This document shows positions 1 through 7,279 of a DNA stretch of 12,945 bases, in pieces. Both the position numbers and the translations under genes were made by a program. The first letter of the stretch is position 1. Every line of letters starts with the position of its first letter. A model generated the notes under the pieces. That model was not told the origin of the DNA, did no database searches, and saw only the letters and a program-made list of their open reading frames with translations. This DNA comes from Actinomycetospora sp. (GTDB lineage Bacteria > Actinomycetota > Actinomycetes > Mycobacteriales > Pseudonocardiaceae), in contig JAICLN010000068.1 of NCBI GenBank assembly GCA_025925615.1, forward strand, positions 1-12,945. The letters run 5' to 3'.

Positions 1-339
1 CAGGGCCCGGATGCGCGCGACCAGCTCGGGGAAGTCGAAGGGCTTCGCGAGGTAGTCGTCGGCGCCCAGGGCGAGGCCGGCGACCTTGTCGCGCAGTGTG
101 CCGCTCGCCGTCAGCATGATCACCCGGGTGACGCCGCCCGCCATCTCGGCGCACAGCTCGTCCCCGGAGCGGCCCGGCAGGTCGCGGTCGAGGACCACGA
201 CGTCGTAGCGGGTCACCGAGGCCTTCTCCGAGCCGGAGTCGCCGTCGTAGGCGACGTCGACCGCCATCCCCTCACGACGCAGGCCACGCGCCAGCGCGTC
301 GGCCAGGGCCTGCTCGTCCTCCACGATCAGAATCCGCAC
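1..339 (-). CDS. OmpR-family response regulator, receiver domain (partial, C-terminus off window)
   Basis: The first 113 residues form an almost complete CheY-like receiver domain of a two-component regulator, which would accept phosphate from a sensor histidine kinase. The protein begins MRILIVEDE, giving the acidic pair E7-D8. The phospho-acceptor is D51 in VVVLDRDLPG, the switch Thr is T77 in VIMLTAS, and the conserved Lys is K99 in DDYLAKPF. The KPF...ELVARIRAL ending is typical of OmpR/PhoB proteins, so a C-terminal winged-helix DNA-binding domain is expected beyond position 1; that part is inferred. The GTG start at 339 is the only sensible one: upstream in-frame codons give no start and leave the family pattern. 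A GAAGGG tract abuts this GTG with no spacer, so it is a poor ribosome site and a leaderless transcript is possible. The target genes cannot be told from this fragment, and a partner kinase may lie beyond the window. Confidence 0.93.
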   Translation of the reverse strand, partial: MRILIVEDEQALADALARGLRREGMAVDVAYDGDSGSEKASVTRYDVVVLDRDLPGRSGDELCAEMAGGVTRVIMLTASGTLRDKVAGLALGADDYLAKPFDFPELVARIRAL

Positions 340-424
340 CCCTTCACGATGCCACTGTCCGGCTGAGCAGGAGCTGAGGATTCGCTGGGTGGATCTCGTC
401 TTCTGGGCGGGGTCGGGCCAGAGT

Positions 425-492
425 CCTTGATCAGGAGCACCGGAGGCAGGCTCCGTCGGCCCCGCAGCTGCCCCACGTACCCATGATCAAGG
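425..492. repeat. Imperfect palindromic repeat unit 1
   Basis: Two 22-nt arms lie in opposite orientation at 428-449 and 468-489, separated by an 18-nt loop (450-467). By hand alignment 16 of 22 positions are complementary, with TGATCA at both outer tips and GGCAG/CTGCC at the inner ends. The symmetry extends outward as CCT before and AGG after the arms. A transcript in either direction could fold into a long hairpin. Unit 2 has the same architecture exactly 83 bp downstream, so this is a repeated element and not a chance stem. It is possibly an interspersed, REP-like intergenic repeat, or a terminator-like structure downstream of dxs. Confidence 0.7.
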
Positions 493-510
493 GGCCCCGC
501 CGGGCCCACA

Positions 511-572
511 AGATCACGGGCACCTCAGGCAGGCCGGACTCGGCCGGGAACTGCCTCACGTGCCCATGATCA
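511..572. repeat. Imperfect palindromic repeat unit 2
   Basis: The arms at 511-532 and 551-572 are inverted copies of each other at 18 of 22 positions, again with an 18-nt loop (533-550). The right arm matches the right arm of unit 1 (468-489) at 20 of 22 positions, and the left arms of the two units match at 17 of 22. Arm length, loop length and orientation are all conserved between the units. The AGATCA/TGATCA tips and the GGGCAC/GTGCCC interior define the element. The 21-nt spacer between units (490-510) is GC-rich and shows no clear conservation. Confidence 0.7.
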
Positions 573-674
573 CCCGAGTCGCGCCGCGGTCCCGCCGACG
601 ATGGGGCTTTCCTCCCGCTGGTTGCAAGCAACGACGCTTCGCTGGCACCGGAGCTGGGACAACCGGGACGGGGC

Positions 675-2714
675 TCAGCGGCCGCCGTCCCCCGCCGCGC
701 GCGGGAGCGAGGACACGGAAGGCACCGGGTGCTCGGACCCACCCTGCTTCCGAGCCAGGCCCGAGACCCACTCGGTGACCCGGCGGGCCACGTCCTGGTC
801 GGTGAGGCCGGCGGCGGTCAGGATCGCGCCACGGCTGTCGTGGGCGAGGAACTCCTGCTCCAGCGCGATCCGGCGCACCGGCACGTCCACGCCCGCCTCG
901 ACGAGCCGGTCGGCCACCGCGGATCCGAACCCGCCGTGGCGGCCGCCGTCCTCGACGGTCACGACGAGGCGGTGGGTGCCCGCGAGCTCGACCAGGGCCT
1001 CGGGCACGGGCTGTACCCAGCGGGGGTCGACCACCGTGACGCCGATGCCCTGGGCGGTCAACCGGTCCGCGGCCTCGATGCCGAGCTGGCCGAAGCCCCC
1101 GACGACGATGAGCAGGACGTCGGGCACGCCCGGGGCCTCGTCGTCGAGGCGGTCGATCGCGGTCGGGCGGGGAGCGGCGCGGGAGAGCCGGCCGGGCTCG
1201 GCGAGCACGTCCACGGCCCCCGGCCCGCCGGTGGCGTCCCCGCCGCCGGGGCCGATCCGGCCCAGCGCGGGCACCTCGCCCGGCACGGCGCCCTTGGACC
1301 AGCGCAGCGCGGTGGGACCGTCCGCGATGCCGACCGCCTCGCGCAGCTCCTCGCGCAGGGTCACCGCGTCACGGGGCGCCGCCACCCGCAGGCCCGGGAC
1401 GATGCCCATGACCGAGAGGTCCCACATGCCGTTGTGCGAGGCGCCGTCGCTGCCGGTGACCCCGGCGCGGTCGAGCACCACGGTGACCGGCTCGTGGTGC
1501 AGGGCCACGTCCATGAGCAGCTGGTCGAAGGCCCGGTTGAGGAACGTCGAGTACACCGCGACCACGGGGTGCAGGCCGCCGTGGGCGAGCCCGGCCGCGG
1601 AGGTCATGGCGTGGGCCTCGGCGATCCCCACGTCGAAGAGCCGCTCCGGGTAGGCCTCGCCGAACGCCGCGAGCCCGGTCGGGCCGGGCATGGCGGCGGT
1701 GATCGCGACGACGTCGGCGCGCTCGCGGCCGATCTCGAGCATCGCGTCGGTGAACACCGAGGTCCACTCGCGCGGCTTGGGCCCGACCGGGAGGCCGGTG
1801 TCGGGGTCGAGCACCCCGACCGAGTGCATCTGCTCGGCCTGGTCCTGCTCGGCCGACGGGAAGCCGCGGCCCTTGTAGGTCACCGCGTGCACGATCACCG
1901 GCCCGCCGAAGTCCCGGGCCGCGGACAGTGCGGTCTCCAGGGCCTCGACGTCGTGGCCGTCCACGGGACCGACGTACTTGATGCCGAGGTCGGAGAACAG
2001 CGCCTGCGGGGTGATCGCGTCCTTCACCCCGGCCTTCGCCGCGTGGACCGCGGAGTAGAGCGGCCGGCCGACGACCGGGATCTTCTGCAGGGCCCGCTTG
2101 CCGTGCTCGAGGACCTCCTCGTAGCGGGGCGCGAGCCGCAGCGTCGAGAGCCGCTCGGAGAGGCCGCCGATGGTCGGCGCGTAGGAGCGGCCGTTGTCGT
2201 TGACGACGATGACGACGGGGCGGTCCGAGCCGGCGACGTTGTTCAGCGCCTCCCAGCACATCCCGCCGGTGAGGGCGCCGTCGCCGACGACCGCGACCAC
2301 CGAGCGCTCCCGGCCCAGCAGCGCGTCGGCCTTCGCCAGGCCGTCGGCCCAGGAGATAGCGGTGGAGGCGTGGGAGTTATCGACGTGGTCGTGCTCGCTC
2401 TCGGTCCGGCTCGGGTAGCCGGAGAGGCCACCGCCCAGGCGCAGGCCGTCGAACGCCCCGGACCGCCCGGTGACGATCTTGTGGACGTAGCTCTGGTGGC
2501 CGGTGTCGAACACCAGCGCGTCGCGGGGGGAGTCGAAGACGCGGTGCAGCGCGAGCGTCAGCTCGACGACACCGAGGTTCGGCCCGAGGTGGCCGCCGGT
2601 GCGGCACACCTTGTCCACGAGGAAGCCGCGGATCTCGGCCGCCAGGGAGTCGACCTGGTCGGCGGCCAGCGCCCTCAGGTCGGCCGGCGTGCGGACGCGC
2701 TGCAGCAGGCTCAC
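675..2714 (-). CDS. dxs: 1-deoxy-D-xylulose-5-phosphate synthase
   Basis: DXS condenses pyruvate and glyceraldehyde 3-phosphate to DXP using thiamine diphosphate (TPP), the first step of the MEP isoprenoid pathway (cytosolic). The predicted protein is 679 aa, longer than the usual 620-640. The TPP/Mg site is GDGALTGG (144-151) with N172 and N174. H42 lies in GGHLGPNLG and H73 in [10 protein letters not shown]. The catalytic Glu is E366 in [10 protein letters not shown], and the pyrimidine-domain block [18 protein letters not shown] (415-432) has the actinobacterial form. Two features add length: a Gly/Pro/Ala-rich insert at about 475-530, before the C-terminal transketolase domain, and a tail after about residue 655. 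The GTG start at 2714 is preceded by a GAGG/GAGGG stretch; an in-frame GTG seven codons upstream (2735) is less likely. The gene sits 119 bp downstream of the methyltransferase gene, behind a GC-rich hairpin, so it may be transcribed separately. Confidence 0.97.
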   Translation of the reverse strand: MSLLQRVRTPADLRALAADQVDSLAAEIRGFLVDKVCRTGGHLGPNLGVVELTLALHRVFDSPRDALVFDTGHQSYVHKIVTGRSGAFDGLRLGGGLSGYPSRTESEHDHVDNSHASTAISWADGLAKADALLGRERSVVAVVGDGALTGGMCWEALNNVAGSDRPVVIVVNDNGRSYAPTIGGLSERLSTLRLAPRYEEVLEHGKRALQKIPVVGRPLYSAVHAAKAGVKDAITPQALFSDLGIKYVGPVDGHDVEALETALSAARDFGGPVIVHAVTYKGRGFPSAEQDQAEQMHSVGVLDPDTGLPVGPKPREWTSVFTDAMLEIGRERADVVAITAAMPGPTGLAAFGEAYPERLFDVGIAEAHAMTSAAGLAHGGLHPVVAVYSTFLNRAFDQLLMDVALHHEPVTVVLDRAGVTGSDGASHNGMWDLSVMGIVPGLRVAAPRDAVTLREELREAVGIADGPTALRWSKGAVPGEVPALGRIGPGGGDATGGPGAVDVLAEPGRLSRAAPRPTAIDRLDDEAPGVPDVLLIVVGGFGQLGIEAADRLTAQGIGVTVVDPRWVQPVPEALVELAGTHRLVVTVEDGGRHGGFGSAVADRLVEAGVDVPVRRIALEQEFLAHDSRGAILTAAGLTDQDVARRVTEWVSGLARKQGGSEHPVPSVSSLPRAAGDGGR

Positions 2715-2758
2715 TGCCCTCGCCTCATCTCTCACGGGTCCCGAGCGGCCCGGCGGGC

Positions 2759-2790
2759 GGGCCCCGGTCAGTCTACGGAGATCGGGGCCC
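2759..2790 (-). terminator. GC-rich hairpin between the five-gene operon and dxs
   Basis: GGGCCCCG (2759-2766) and CGGGGCCC (2783-2790) form a perfect 8-bp stem around a 16-nt loop, with two further pairs possible beyond one mismatch or wobble. It lies about 45 nt past the stop of the methyltransferase gene. No T-tract follows, so this would be an I-shaped actinobacterial terminator or an attenuating structure. The loop also contains TAGACT on the minus strand (2775-2770), a possible -10 box for dxs with no good -35. Its role is uncertain. Confidence 0.4.
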
Positions 2791-2833
2791 GACGCAGGCC
2801 CCGCGCGACGAGCGGGTGACGCGCCCGGCCCCG

Positions 2834-3418
2834 TCAGGGGGTGCGCGGTCGGCGCGCCACGTAGACCACGGCGGGCGGTGCGTTGAGCCACACCGTGCGG
2901 CTCACCACGACCTCCTCGAAGGTCTCCTCGAGGTTGCGCTGCACCTGCTTGGCCGTCGGGAAGAAGCGGATCCAGGCGTGGGCGAGCTGGGTCACGGCGC
3001 CGCCGGGAGCGGCCAGCCGGGCCAGGAGCGGGAAGATCGAGCGGTCCTTCGGGGCGGTCGCGAGCCACGGCAGGCCGGAGACCGAGAGGTCCGCGCGGAC
3101 CCCCTCGGCGAGCAGCTTCTCGACGGCGGCGTGGGCGTCGTCGCAGATCACCTCGACGTCGGGGTGGCGCTCGCGCAGGACGTCGGCCATCGCCTCGTCG
3201 AACTCGATCGCGATGTGCCGGCCCCGGCCCGCCAACCGCTTCTGGATCTCGTCGGTCACCGAGCCGGTGCCCGCCCCGAGGTCGACGACGACGGGGTCGC
3301 CGGTCGCCGGCAGCGGGGCGATCGCCTGCCGGCACAGCGGCGGGAAGCTGGGGAACAGCGCCGCGACGTGCAGCGGGTCGCGGAGGAAGGCGCTGCTGAA
3401 GTGACGGATCTCGGTCAC
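2834..3418 (-). CDS. Class I SAM-dependent methyltransferase, PmtA-like (phospholipid N-methyltransferase type)
   Basis: A 194-aa soluble Rossmann-fold methyltransferase with no signal peptide or membrane segment. SAM motif I is VVDLGAGTG (44-52). The acidic residue ending strand 2 is E72 in IAIEFD, a D-D pair follows strand 3 (VEVICDD), and the post-motif block is LSVSGLPWL (111-119). The N-terminal [18 protein letters not shown] and the SGLPWL block resemble bacterial PmtA enzymes, which methylate phosphatidylethanolamine; those usually read SGLPLL. The substrate here is therefore inferred, and another lipid or small molecule is possible. The GTG start at 3418 overlaps the stop of the upstream peptidase gene by four bases (GTGA), which indicates translational coupling. 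It is the last gene of the minus-strand operon, followed by the hairpin at 2759-2790. Confidence 0.85.
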   Translation of the reverse strand: MTEIRHFSSAFLRDPLHVAALFPSFPPLCRQAIAPLPATGDPVVVDLGAGTGSVTDEIQKRLAGRGRHIAIEFDEAMADVLRERHPDVEVICDDAHAAVEKLLAEGVRADLSVSGLPWLATAPKDRSIFPLLARLAAPGGAVTQLAHAWIRFFPTAKQVQRNLEETFEEVVVSRTVWLNAPPAVVYVARRPRTP

Positions 3419-4800
3419 CGGGGCTCCTGGTCTGGTGCGGCTGGTGGATCGGTCGGCGTGAGGACGGTCCCGGCCGCTGCGACCGCGGCGAGCAGGGCGC
3501 GGGCGACCTCGCCGACCATCGCGTCGTCGGGCGAGAACGCGGGGTGGTGCAGGCCGGGGGCGCTGCCGAGCACGGCGTCGGGGTCGGCCGTGCCCACGAA
3601 CAGCATCATGGACGGGACCGGCGGCCCATCGTCCCCGGCCGCATAGTGGGAGAAGTCATCCGCGCCGCACGAGCGGAACGTGGTGTCGAGCACCAGCCCC
3701 GTCGGGGCCTGCTCGCCGCGGCGCCGCCCGCCGAGGGACGCCGCCACGGCGGCCGCCAGCCGGGCGTCGTTGTCGACGGCGGGCTCGTTGGGCACCACGT
3801 GCAGCTCGCCGGTGCACCCGTGGGCGGCGGCGGTGTGCTCGACGACGTCGCGGACCGCGGCGAGGATCTCGTCGCGGTCGGCGTCGAGGGCACGGACCGT
3901 GCCCCGGGCGGTGGCCTGCGCGGGCACGACGTTCGGGGCGCTGCCCGCCGTGAGCTGGCCGATGGTGACCACGCCGGCCTCGAGCGGGTTCACCCGCCGC
4001 GACACCACCTGCTGGATCGACACGACGACCTGCGCGAGCGCGAGCACCGGGTCGCGGGTGCGGTGCGGGTAGCCGCCGTGCCCGGCGCGGCCGTGCACGG
4101 TGATGTCGATCTCGTCAGCCGAGGCGTTGACCGGGCCCGGCCGGGCGGACACCACACCGCGCGGCAGCTCGGGCTGCACGTGGACGCCGAGCACGGCGGC
4201 CGGGGTGTGCGCGCGGAAGGCGGCGGAGGCGGCGACGTCGGCCGCGCCGCTCGGCGCCTTCTCCTCCCGCGGCTGGAAGACCGCGAGCAGCGGGGCGGGC
4301 AGCAGCTCGGGACCGGCGGCGGCCACCGCGCGGGCGAGCGCCACGAGGGCGGCCACGTGGACGTCGTGGCCGCAGACGTGCGCGGCGGGGTGGGCCGGGT
4401 CGGTGGCTGCCGCGAACGGCAGGCCGGTCTGCTCGACCACCGGCAGCGCGTCGAGCTCGGCCCGCACCGCGACGGCGGGACCCGGTCCCCCGAGGCGCAG
4501 CATCCCGCCGGTGCCGGCCACCGGCTCCAGGGTCGTGCCCAGCGCCGCCGCGACGGCGTCGCGGGAGTCGGCCTCGTCCCCGGAGAGCCGGGGCTCGCGG
4601 TGCAGCACGTGCCGCAGCTCGATCGCCTCGGGCAGCGCCGCCTCCAGGGCCGCGACCAGGGCGGGCGGCACCGGGGCCGGCGCGGCGGCGGCCGCCGCAC
4701 CCCCTATCGGCGTACTCAGCTGCTCCGTCGGTGCCGCGCCGTCGGTCACGACGGACACGAGGGTCGAGCTCCGCTGCGCTCCGTCTCCCGGACCGGTCAC
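3415..4800 (-). CDS. M20D-family metallopeptidase / amidohydrolase (aminoacylase-like)
   Basis: A 461-aa cytosolic dinuclear-metal hydrolase of the M20D type (hippurate hydrolase, IAA-amino acid hydrolase, N-acyl amino acid amidohydrolase), which cleaves amide bonds of N-acylated amino acids. Metal and catalytic blocks are visible: [12 protein letters not shown] (141-152; C143, H145), QPREEK (176-181; catalytic E179 and metal E180), [11 protein letters not shown] (205-215; H207), the lid-domain [10 protein letters not shown] (237-246), [17 protein letters not shown] (290-306), and a late HHP (418-420) giving the last metal His. The chosen GTG start at 4800 overlaps the upstream stop as GTGA, like the operon's other junctions. 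In-frame GTGs at 4758 and 4749 are alternatives, because the first 45 or so residues are Ala/Pro-rich and outside the usual fold. The substrate is unknown. Its place beside another amidohydrolase suggests sequential hydrolysis of an amide-containing compound, but this is inference. Confidence 0.9.
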   Translation of the reverse strand: MTGPGDGAQRSSTLVSVVTDGAAPTEQLSTPIGGAAAAAAPAPVPPALVAALEAALPEAIELRHVLHREPRLSGDEADSRDAVAAALGTTLEPVAGTGGMLRLGGPGPAVAVRAELDALPVVEQTGLPFAAATDPAHPAAHVCGHDVHVAALVALARAVAAAGPELLPAPLLAVFQPREEKAPSGAADVAASAAFRAHTPAAVLGVHVQPELPRGVVSARPGPVNASADEIDITVHGRAGHGGYPHRTRDPVLALAQVVVSIQQVVSRRVNPLEAGVVTIGQLTAGSAPNVVPAQATARGTVRALDADRDEILAAVRDVVEHTAAAHGCTGELHVVPNEPAVDNDARLAAAVAASLGGRRRGEQAPTGLVLDTTFRSCGADDFSHYAAGDDGPPVPSMMLFVGTADPDAVLGSAPGLHHPAFSPDDAMVGEVARALLAAVAAAGTVLTPTDPPAAPDQEPR

Positions 4801-5993
4801 GTGGGCAGCCGCCCGTAGACCCGGTGGGCGTTCTCGCGAGCGATCAGCGTGGCCACCCGTTCGGCGTCGGCAGGGGACATCTCGTCGGTCGCGCAGGCCT
4901 GCTCGAGCAGCCCGCCGAGGGCCGCCCGGAACCGCAGCGCGCCCAGCAGGTGCAGCTCGGGCAGGCCGTAGGCGTCCGAGGCGTAGAGCACCTTGGCGAA
5001 GGGGGCGAGCTCGAGCATCTCGGCGATCACCGAGCGGGAGCGCGCGCCCACGTACGGCACGGCGAGGCTGACGTCGACGTGGACCGTCGAGAACACCTGC
5101 GCGAGCCACGCCGCCTGGCGGTGGTACGGGTAGGTGTGCAGGAGCATCAGCGGCACGCCGAGGGGCTCGACGAGCCGGGCGAAGCCGGTGAGCAGCGCCG
5201 GGTCGGCGCGGTGGAGGTCCTCGTCGGGATCGCCGAACCCGGTGTGCAGCTGCAGCGGCAGTCCGGTGTCCAGGCCGGCCCAGATCCCGTGGCGCAGCAG
5301 CACCGGGTCGCGCAGCGGGGTGCGCTCGCGCGCCCGCCTCGGCAGCCACGCGCCGGCGGCGGCCACGACCTCCGCGGGCTCGGGGCGCCGCGGGTCGACG
5401 TCGAGGCCCGCCCGGTAGGCCAGCACCGTCTTGCAGGCCACCGGGAGCGGCCGCCGTCCGGGCGCGGTCCGCCGGGCGATCTCGCCCGCCACGGCCTCGC
5501 CGTACCCCGCGGCGTCCACCCCGGCGTCGGCGACGTCCTCGGCGACCGCCTCGAGCCGCACCACCTCACCGACCGGCGCCCCGGCCGCCGCCGCCAGCTC
5601 GTCGAGCCCCAGCAGGCCCTCCGCGGCGAACCCGTGGTCCACCAGCAGCGACTCGGTGCCCGCGGCCCGCAGGAGCGCGCGCGACGCCGGGCCGGTGCCG
5701 ATCTCGGCGCGGCGGGTCACGTACTCGTCGGGGCCGGCGTGCGGCGGCAGGCCCAGCACCGGCGCGCACCAGCGCCGCACGGAGAAGCCGAGCGCGGAGT
5801 CGAACGCCGAGGTCCCGGACGCCGCGCCCGGCCCCTCGGTGAGCAGCGCCTCGAACGCGGGCCGGTCCAGGTCGGCGGCCGCCACCGAGTGGCAGTGGTG
5901 GTCGACCAGCCCGACGCCGTCGAGGAAGCTGACCGGCCCGGCGGGCACGAGGCCCAGCGCGACCAGCCCTTCGGGCGGGGTCGGACAGCTCAC
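4797..5993 (-). CDS. Amidohydrolase family protein, FluG N-terminal-domain-like TIM-barrel hydrolase
   Basis: A 398-aa metal-dependent TIM-barrel hydrolase (amidohydrolase_2 type). The first metal motif is H33-C-H35 in LVDHHCHSV. K188 lies in ACKTVLAYR, H250 in LQLHTGFGD, H286 in MLLHTYPYHRQAAWLA and D340 in VLYASDAYGLPELH. The phrases LHTGFGD, HTYPYHR and ASDAYGLPELH recall the N-terminal, non-synthetase half of FluG and plant nodulin-6-like proteins, where this domain is fused to a glutamine-synthetase domain. No synthetase is fused here or present in the window. The reaction is unproven; hydrolysis of an amide such as a gamma-glutamyl amide is a reasonable guess. The GTG start at 5993 overlaps the RNA methyltransferase stop by four bases. 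The end overlaps the M20 gene in the same way, so all three are probably translated from one message. Confidence 0.85.
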   Translation of the reverse strand: MSCPTPPEGLVALGLVPAGPVSFLDGVGLVDHHCHSVAAADLDRPAFEALLTEGPGAASGTSAFDSALGFSVRRWCAPVLGLPPHAGPDEYVTRRAEIGTGPASRALLRAAGTESLLVDHGFAAEGLLGLDELAAAAGAPVGEVVRLEAVAEDVADAGVDAAGYGEAVAGEIARRTAPGRRPLPVACKTVLAYRAGLDVDPRRPEPAEVVAAAGAWLPRRARERTPLRDPVLLRHGIWAGLDTGLPLQLHTGFGDPDEDLHRADPALLTGFARLVEPLGVPLMLLHTYPYHRQAAWLAQVFSTVHVDVSLAVPYVGARSRSVIAEMLELAPFAKVLYASDAYGLPELHLLGALRFRAALGGLLEQACATDEMSPADAERVATLIARENAHRVYGRLPT

Positions 5994-7279
5994 CCCGGGT
6001 CCCGCGGGTCGAGCTCCCTCACCAGCGTCGCGACGCACTCCACGTGGTGGGTCATGGGGAAGGCGTCGAACACCCGCAGGTCCTCGAGCCGGTACCCGGT
6101 CTCCGCCAGCGCCGCGACGTCGCGGGCCAGCGCGGCCGGGTCGCAGGCCACGTGCACGATGCGACGCGCCCCGACGGCCCCGAGGCGCGCGGCCAGCGGC
6201 CGCCCCAGGCCCTTGCGGGGCGGGTCGGCGACGATCACGTCGGGAGCGCCGTCGGAACGCACGAGCCCCTCGAGGACCTTCTCGACGCGCCCGCGGACGA
6301 CGCGGCACGACGGCAGGTCGGCCAGGTTCGCCGCCGCGGCGCCGGTCGCGTCGGGGTCCGACTCGACGTCCACGACGAGGCCCGTGGGCCCCACCCGCTC
6401 GGCGAGCGCCGCGGCGATGAGGCCGGCGCCGCCGTAGAGGTCCCAGACCGTCTCCCCCGGGGCGAGGTCGCCGACACCGTCCAGGGTGGCGGCCACCACC
6501 GCGTCCGCCGCCCCGGGGTGGACCTGCCAGAACGCGGGGGCCGGGAGCTCCCAGTCGCGCCCGGCGGCGTGCTCGTGGGCCGTCCCGGACCCGACCTCGG
6601 GGTGCCGCTCGCCCTCGAGGAGCTCGGCGGCGTGGGTCTCGCCCGCCGCGTCGTGCACGATCTCGATCTCGGCGGTCGGCGTCCACTCCCGCGCCAGGAC
6701 CGGCTCGAGCGCCCCCGGGGCCGCGATCGGGCACATGCCGACCGGGAGCACCTCGTGGCTGCGGTGCGCCCGGAGCCCGGGCCGGCCGTCGTCGGTGACG
6801 GCCATCCGCAGCCGCGTGCGCCAGCCCAGCGGTCCGCCGGGCAGCGCCTCGCAGACGATCTCGCGCCGGATCCCGGCGATGTGCGCGAGCTGCTCGGCCA
6901 CCACGGCCGCCTTGAGCGCGCGCTGGGTGTCGTGGTCGGCGTGCTGGAAGTCGCACCCGCCGCAGCCACCCGGGCCGGCCCACGGGCACGCGGGCTCGAC
7001 GCGGCCCGGCGCCTCCCGCAGCACCGTCACCGCGTCGGCGCGGCAGAAGGAGCCGCCGCCGTCCTCGGTGACGACCGCGTGGACCCGCTCGCCGGGCAGG
7101 GCGTGGCGCACGAACACGACCCGGCCCTCGTGGCGGGCCACGCAGTGGCCGCCGTGGGCGACCGCGCCGACCTCGACGTCGAGCATGCGGTCGACCCAGG
7201 AGTCGGGCTCCGCCGGCGTCACGGGCGCCGTCGTCACAGGCTCCGCCGTCGTCATGGGCTTTGGGGCGTCAGCGGACAT
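5990..7279 (-). CDS. TrmA/RumA-family class I SAM-dependent RNA methyltransferase (m5U type)
   Basis: A 429-aa enzyme expected to make 5-methyluridine in tRNA or 23S rRNA. Order of parts: an N-terminal TRAM domain (about 32-90, LDVEVGAVAHGG...), then iron-sulphur cysteines C98, C106 and C109 (C-x7-C-x2-C) with C183 in GMCPIA as the likely fourth ligand, then the RNA-binding middle. The SAM core has FWQVHPGAADAV (250-261), DLYGGAGL (280-287) and VADPPRKGLG (350-359). The catalytic nucleophile is C379 in HVACDPAALARD and the general base E414 in HHVECVATL, so it appears intact. Which RNA position it modifies cannot be told. In M. tuberculosis Rv2689c holds the same place next to the permease. 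The ATG at 7279 overlaps the permease stop by 11 nt; GTG 7285 and ATG 7255 are alternatives, and none has a strong ribosome site. Confidence 0.92.
   Translation of the reverse strand: MSADAPKPMTTAEPVTTAPVTPAEPDSWVDRMLDVEVGAVAHGGHCVARHEGRVVFVRHALPGERVHAVVTEDGGGSFCRADAVTVLREAPGRVEPACPWAGPGGCGGCDFQHADHDTQRALKAAVVAEQLAHIAGIRREIVCEALPGGPLGWRTRLRMAVTDDGRPGLRAHRSHEVLPVGMCPIAAPGALEPVLAREWTPTAEIEIVHDAAGETHAAELLEGERHPEVGSGTAHEHAAGRDWELPAPAFWQVHPGAADAVVAATLDGVGDLAPGETVWDLYGGAGLIAAALAERVGPTGLVVDVESDPDATGAAAANLADLPSCRVVRGRVEKVLEGLVRSDGAPDVIVADPPRKGLGRPLAARLGAVGARRIVHVACDPAALARDVAALAETGYRLEDLRVFDAFPMTHHVECVATLVRELDPRDPG

Larger units (their letters stand above)
340..674. other. Non-coding gap between response regulator and dxs
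   Basis: This stretch lies downstream of dxs and upstream of the response regulator, both on the minus strand. Short open frames exist on both strands, but none has a recognisable domain, a ribosome site or a family-like start. The main content is the pair of palindromic repeat units at 425-492 and 511-572. The part next to dxs (573-674) holds only a short symmetric GTTGCAAGCAAC at 621-632 and weak GC-rich stems, with no convincing terminator carrying a T-tract. A promoter for the response regulator should lie near 340-400, but I see no clear -10/-35 pair. Confidence 0.6.

Noticed and set aside
425..572. CRISPR array
   Set aside because: The repeats alternate in orientation and form palindromes with fixed loops; there are no unique spacers between direct repeats and no cas genes.
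621..632. GTTGCAAGCAAC symmetric site as an operator or attachment site
   Set aside because: It has only 5-bp arms with an asymmetric AA centre, no second copy, and no integrase or tRNA nearby.
729..2819. Long plus-strand open frame opposite dxs
   Set aside because: Arg/Gly/Val/His-rich with no domain; it is the mirror of real dxs codons with high third-position GC. The same applies to the plus-strand frame at 6486-9212.
2715..3335. In-frame upstream extension of dxs to an 886-aa protein
   Set aside because: The extra residues are an off-frame reading of the methyltransferase gene; DXS homology begins at the GTG at 2714.
4801..5349. Upstream extension of the M20 gene to 644 aa, and a similar extension of the FluG-like gene to 6989
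   Set aside because: The added parts are Arg/Pro-rich shadow translations of the upstream genes. The GTGA overlaps give sensible starts.
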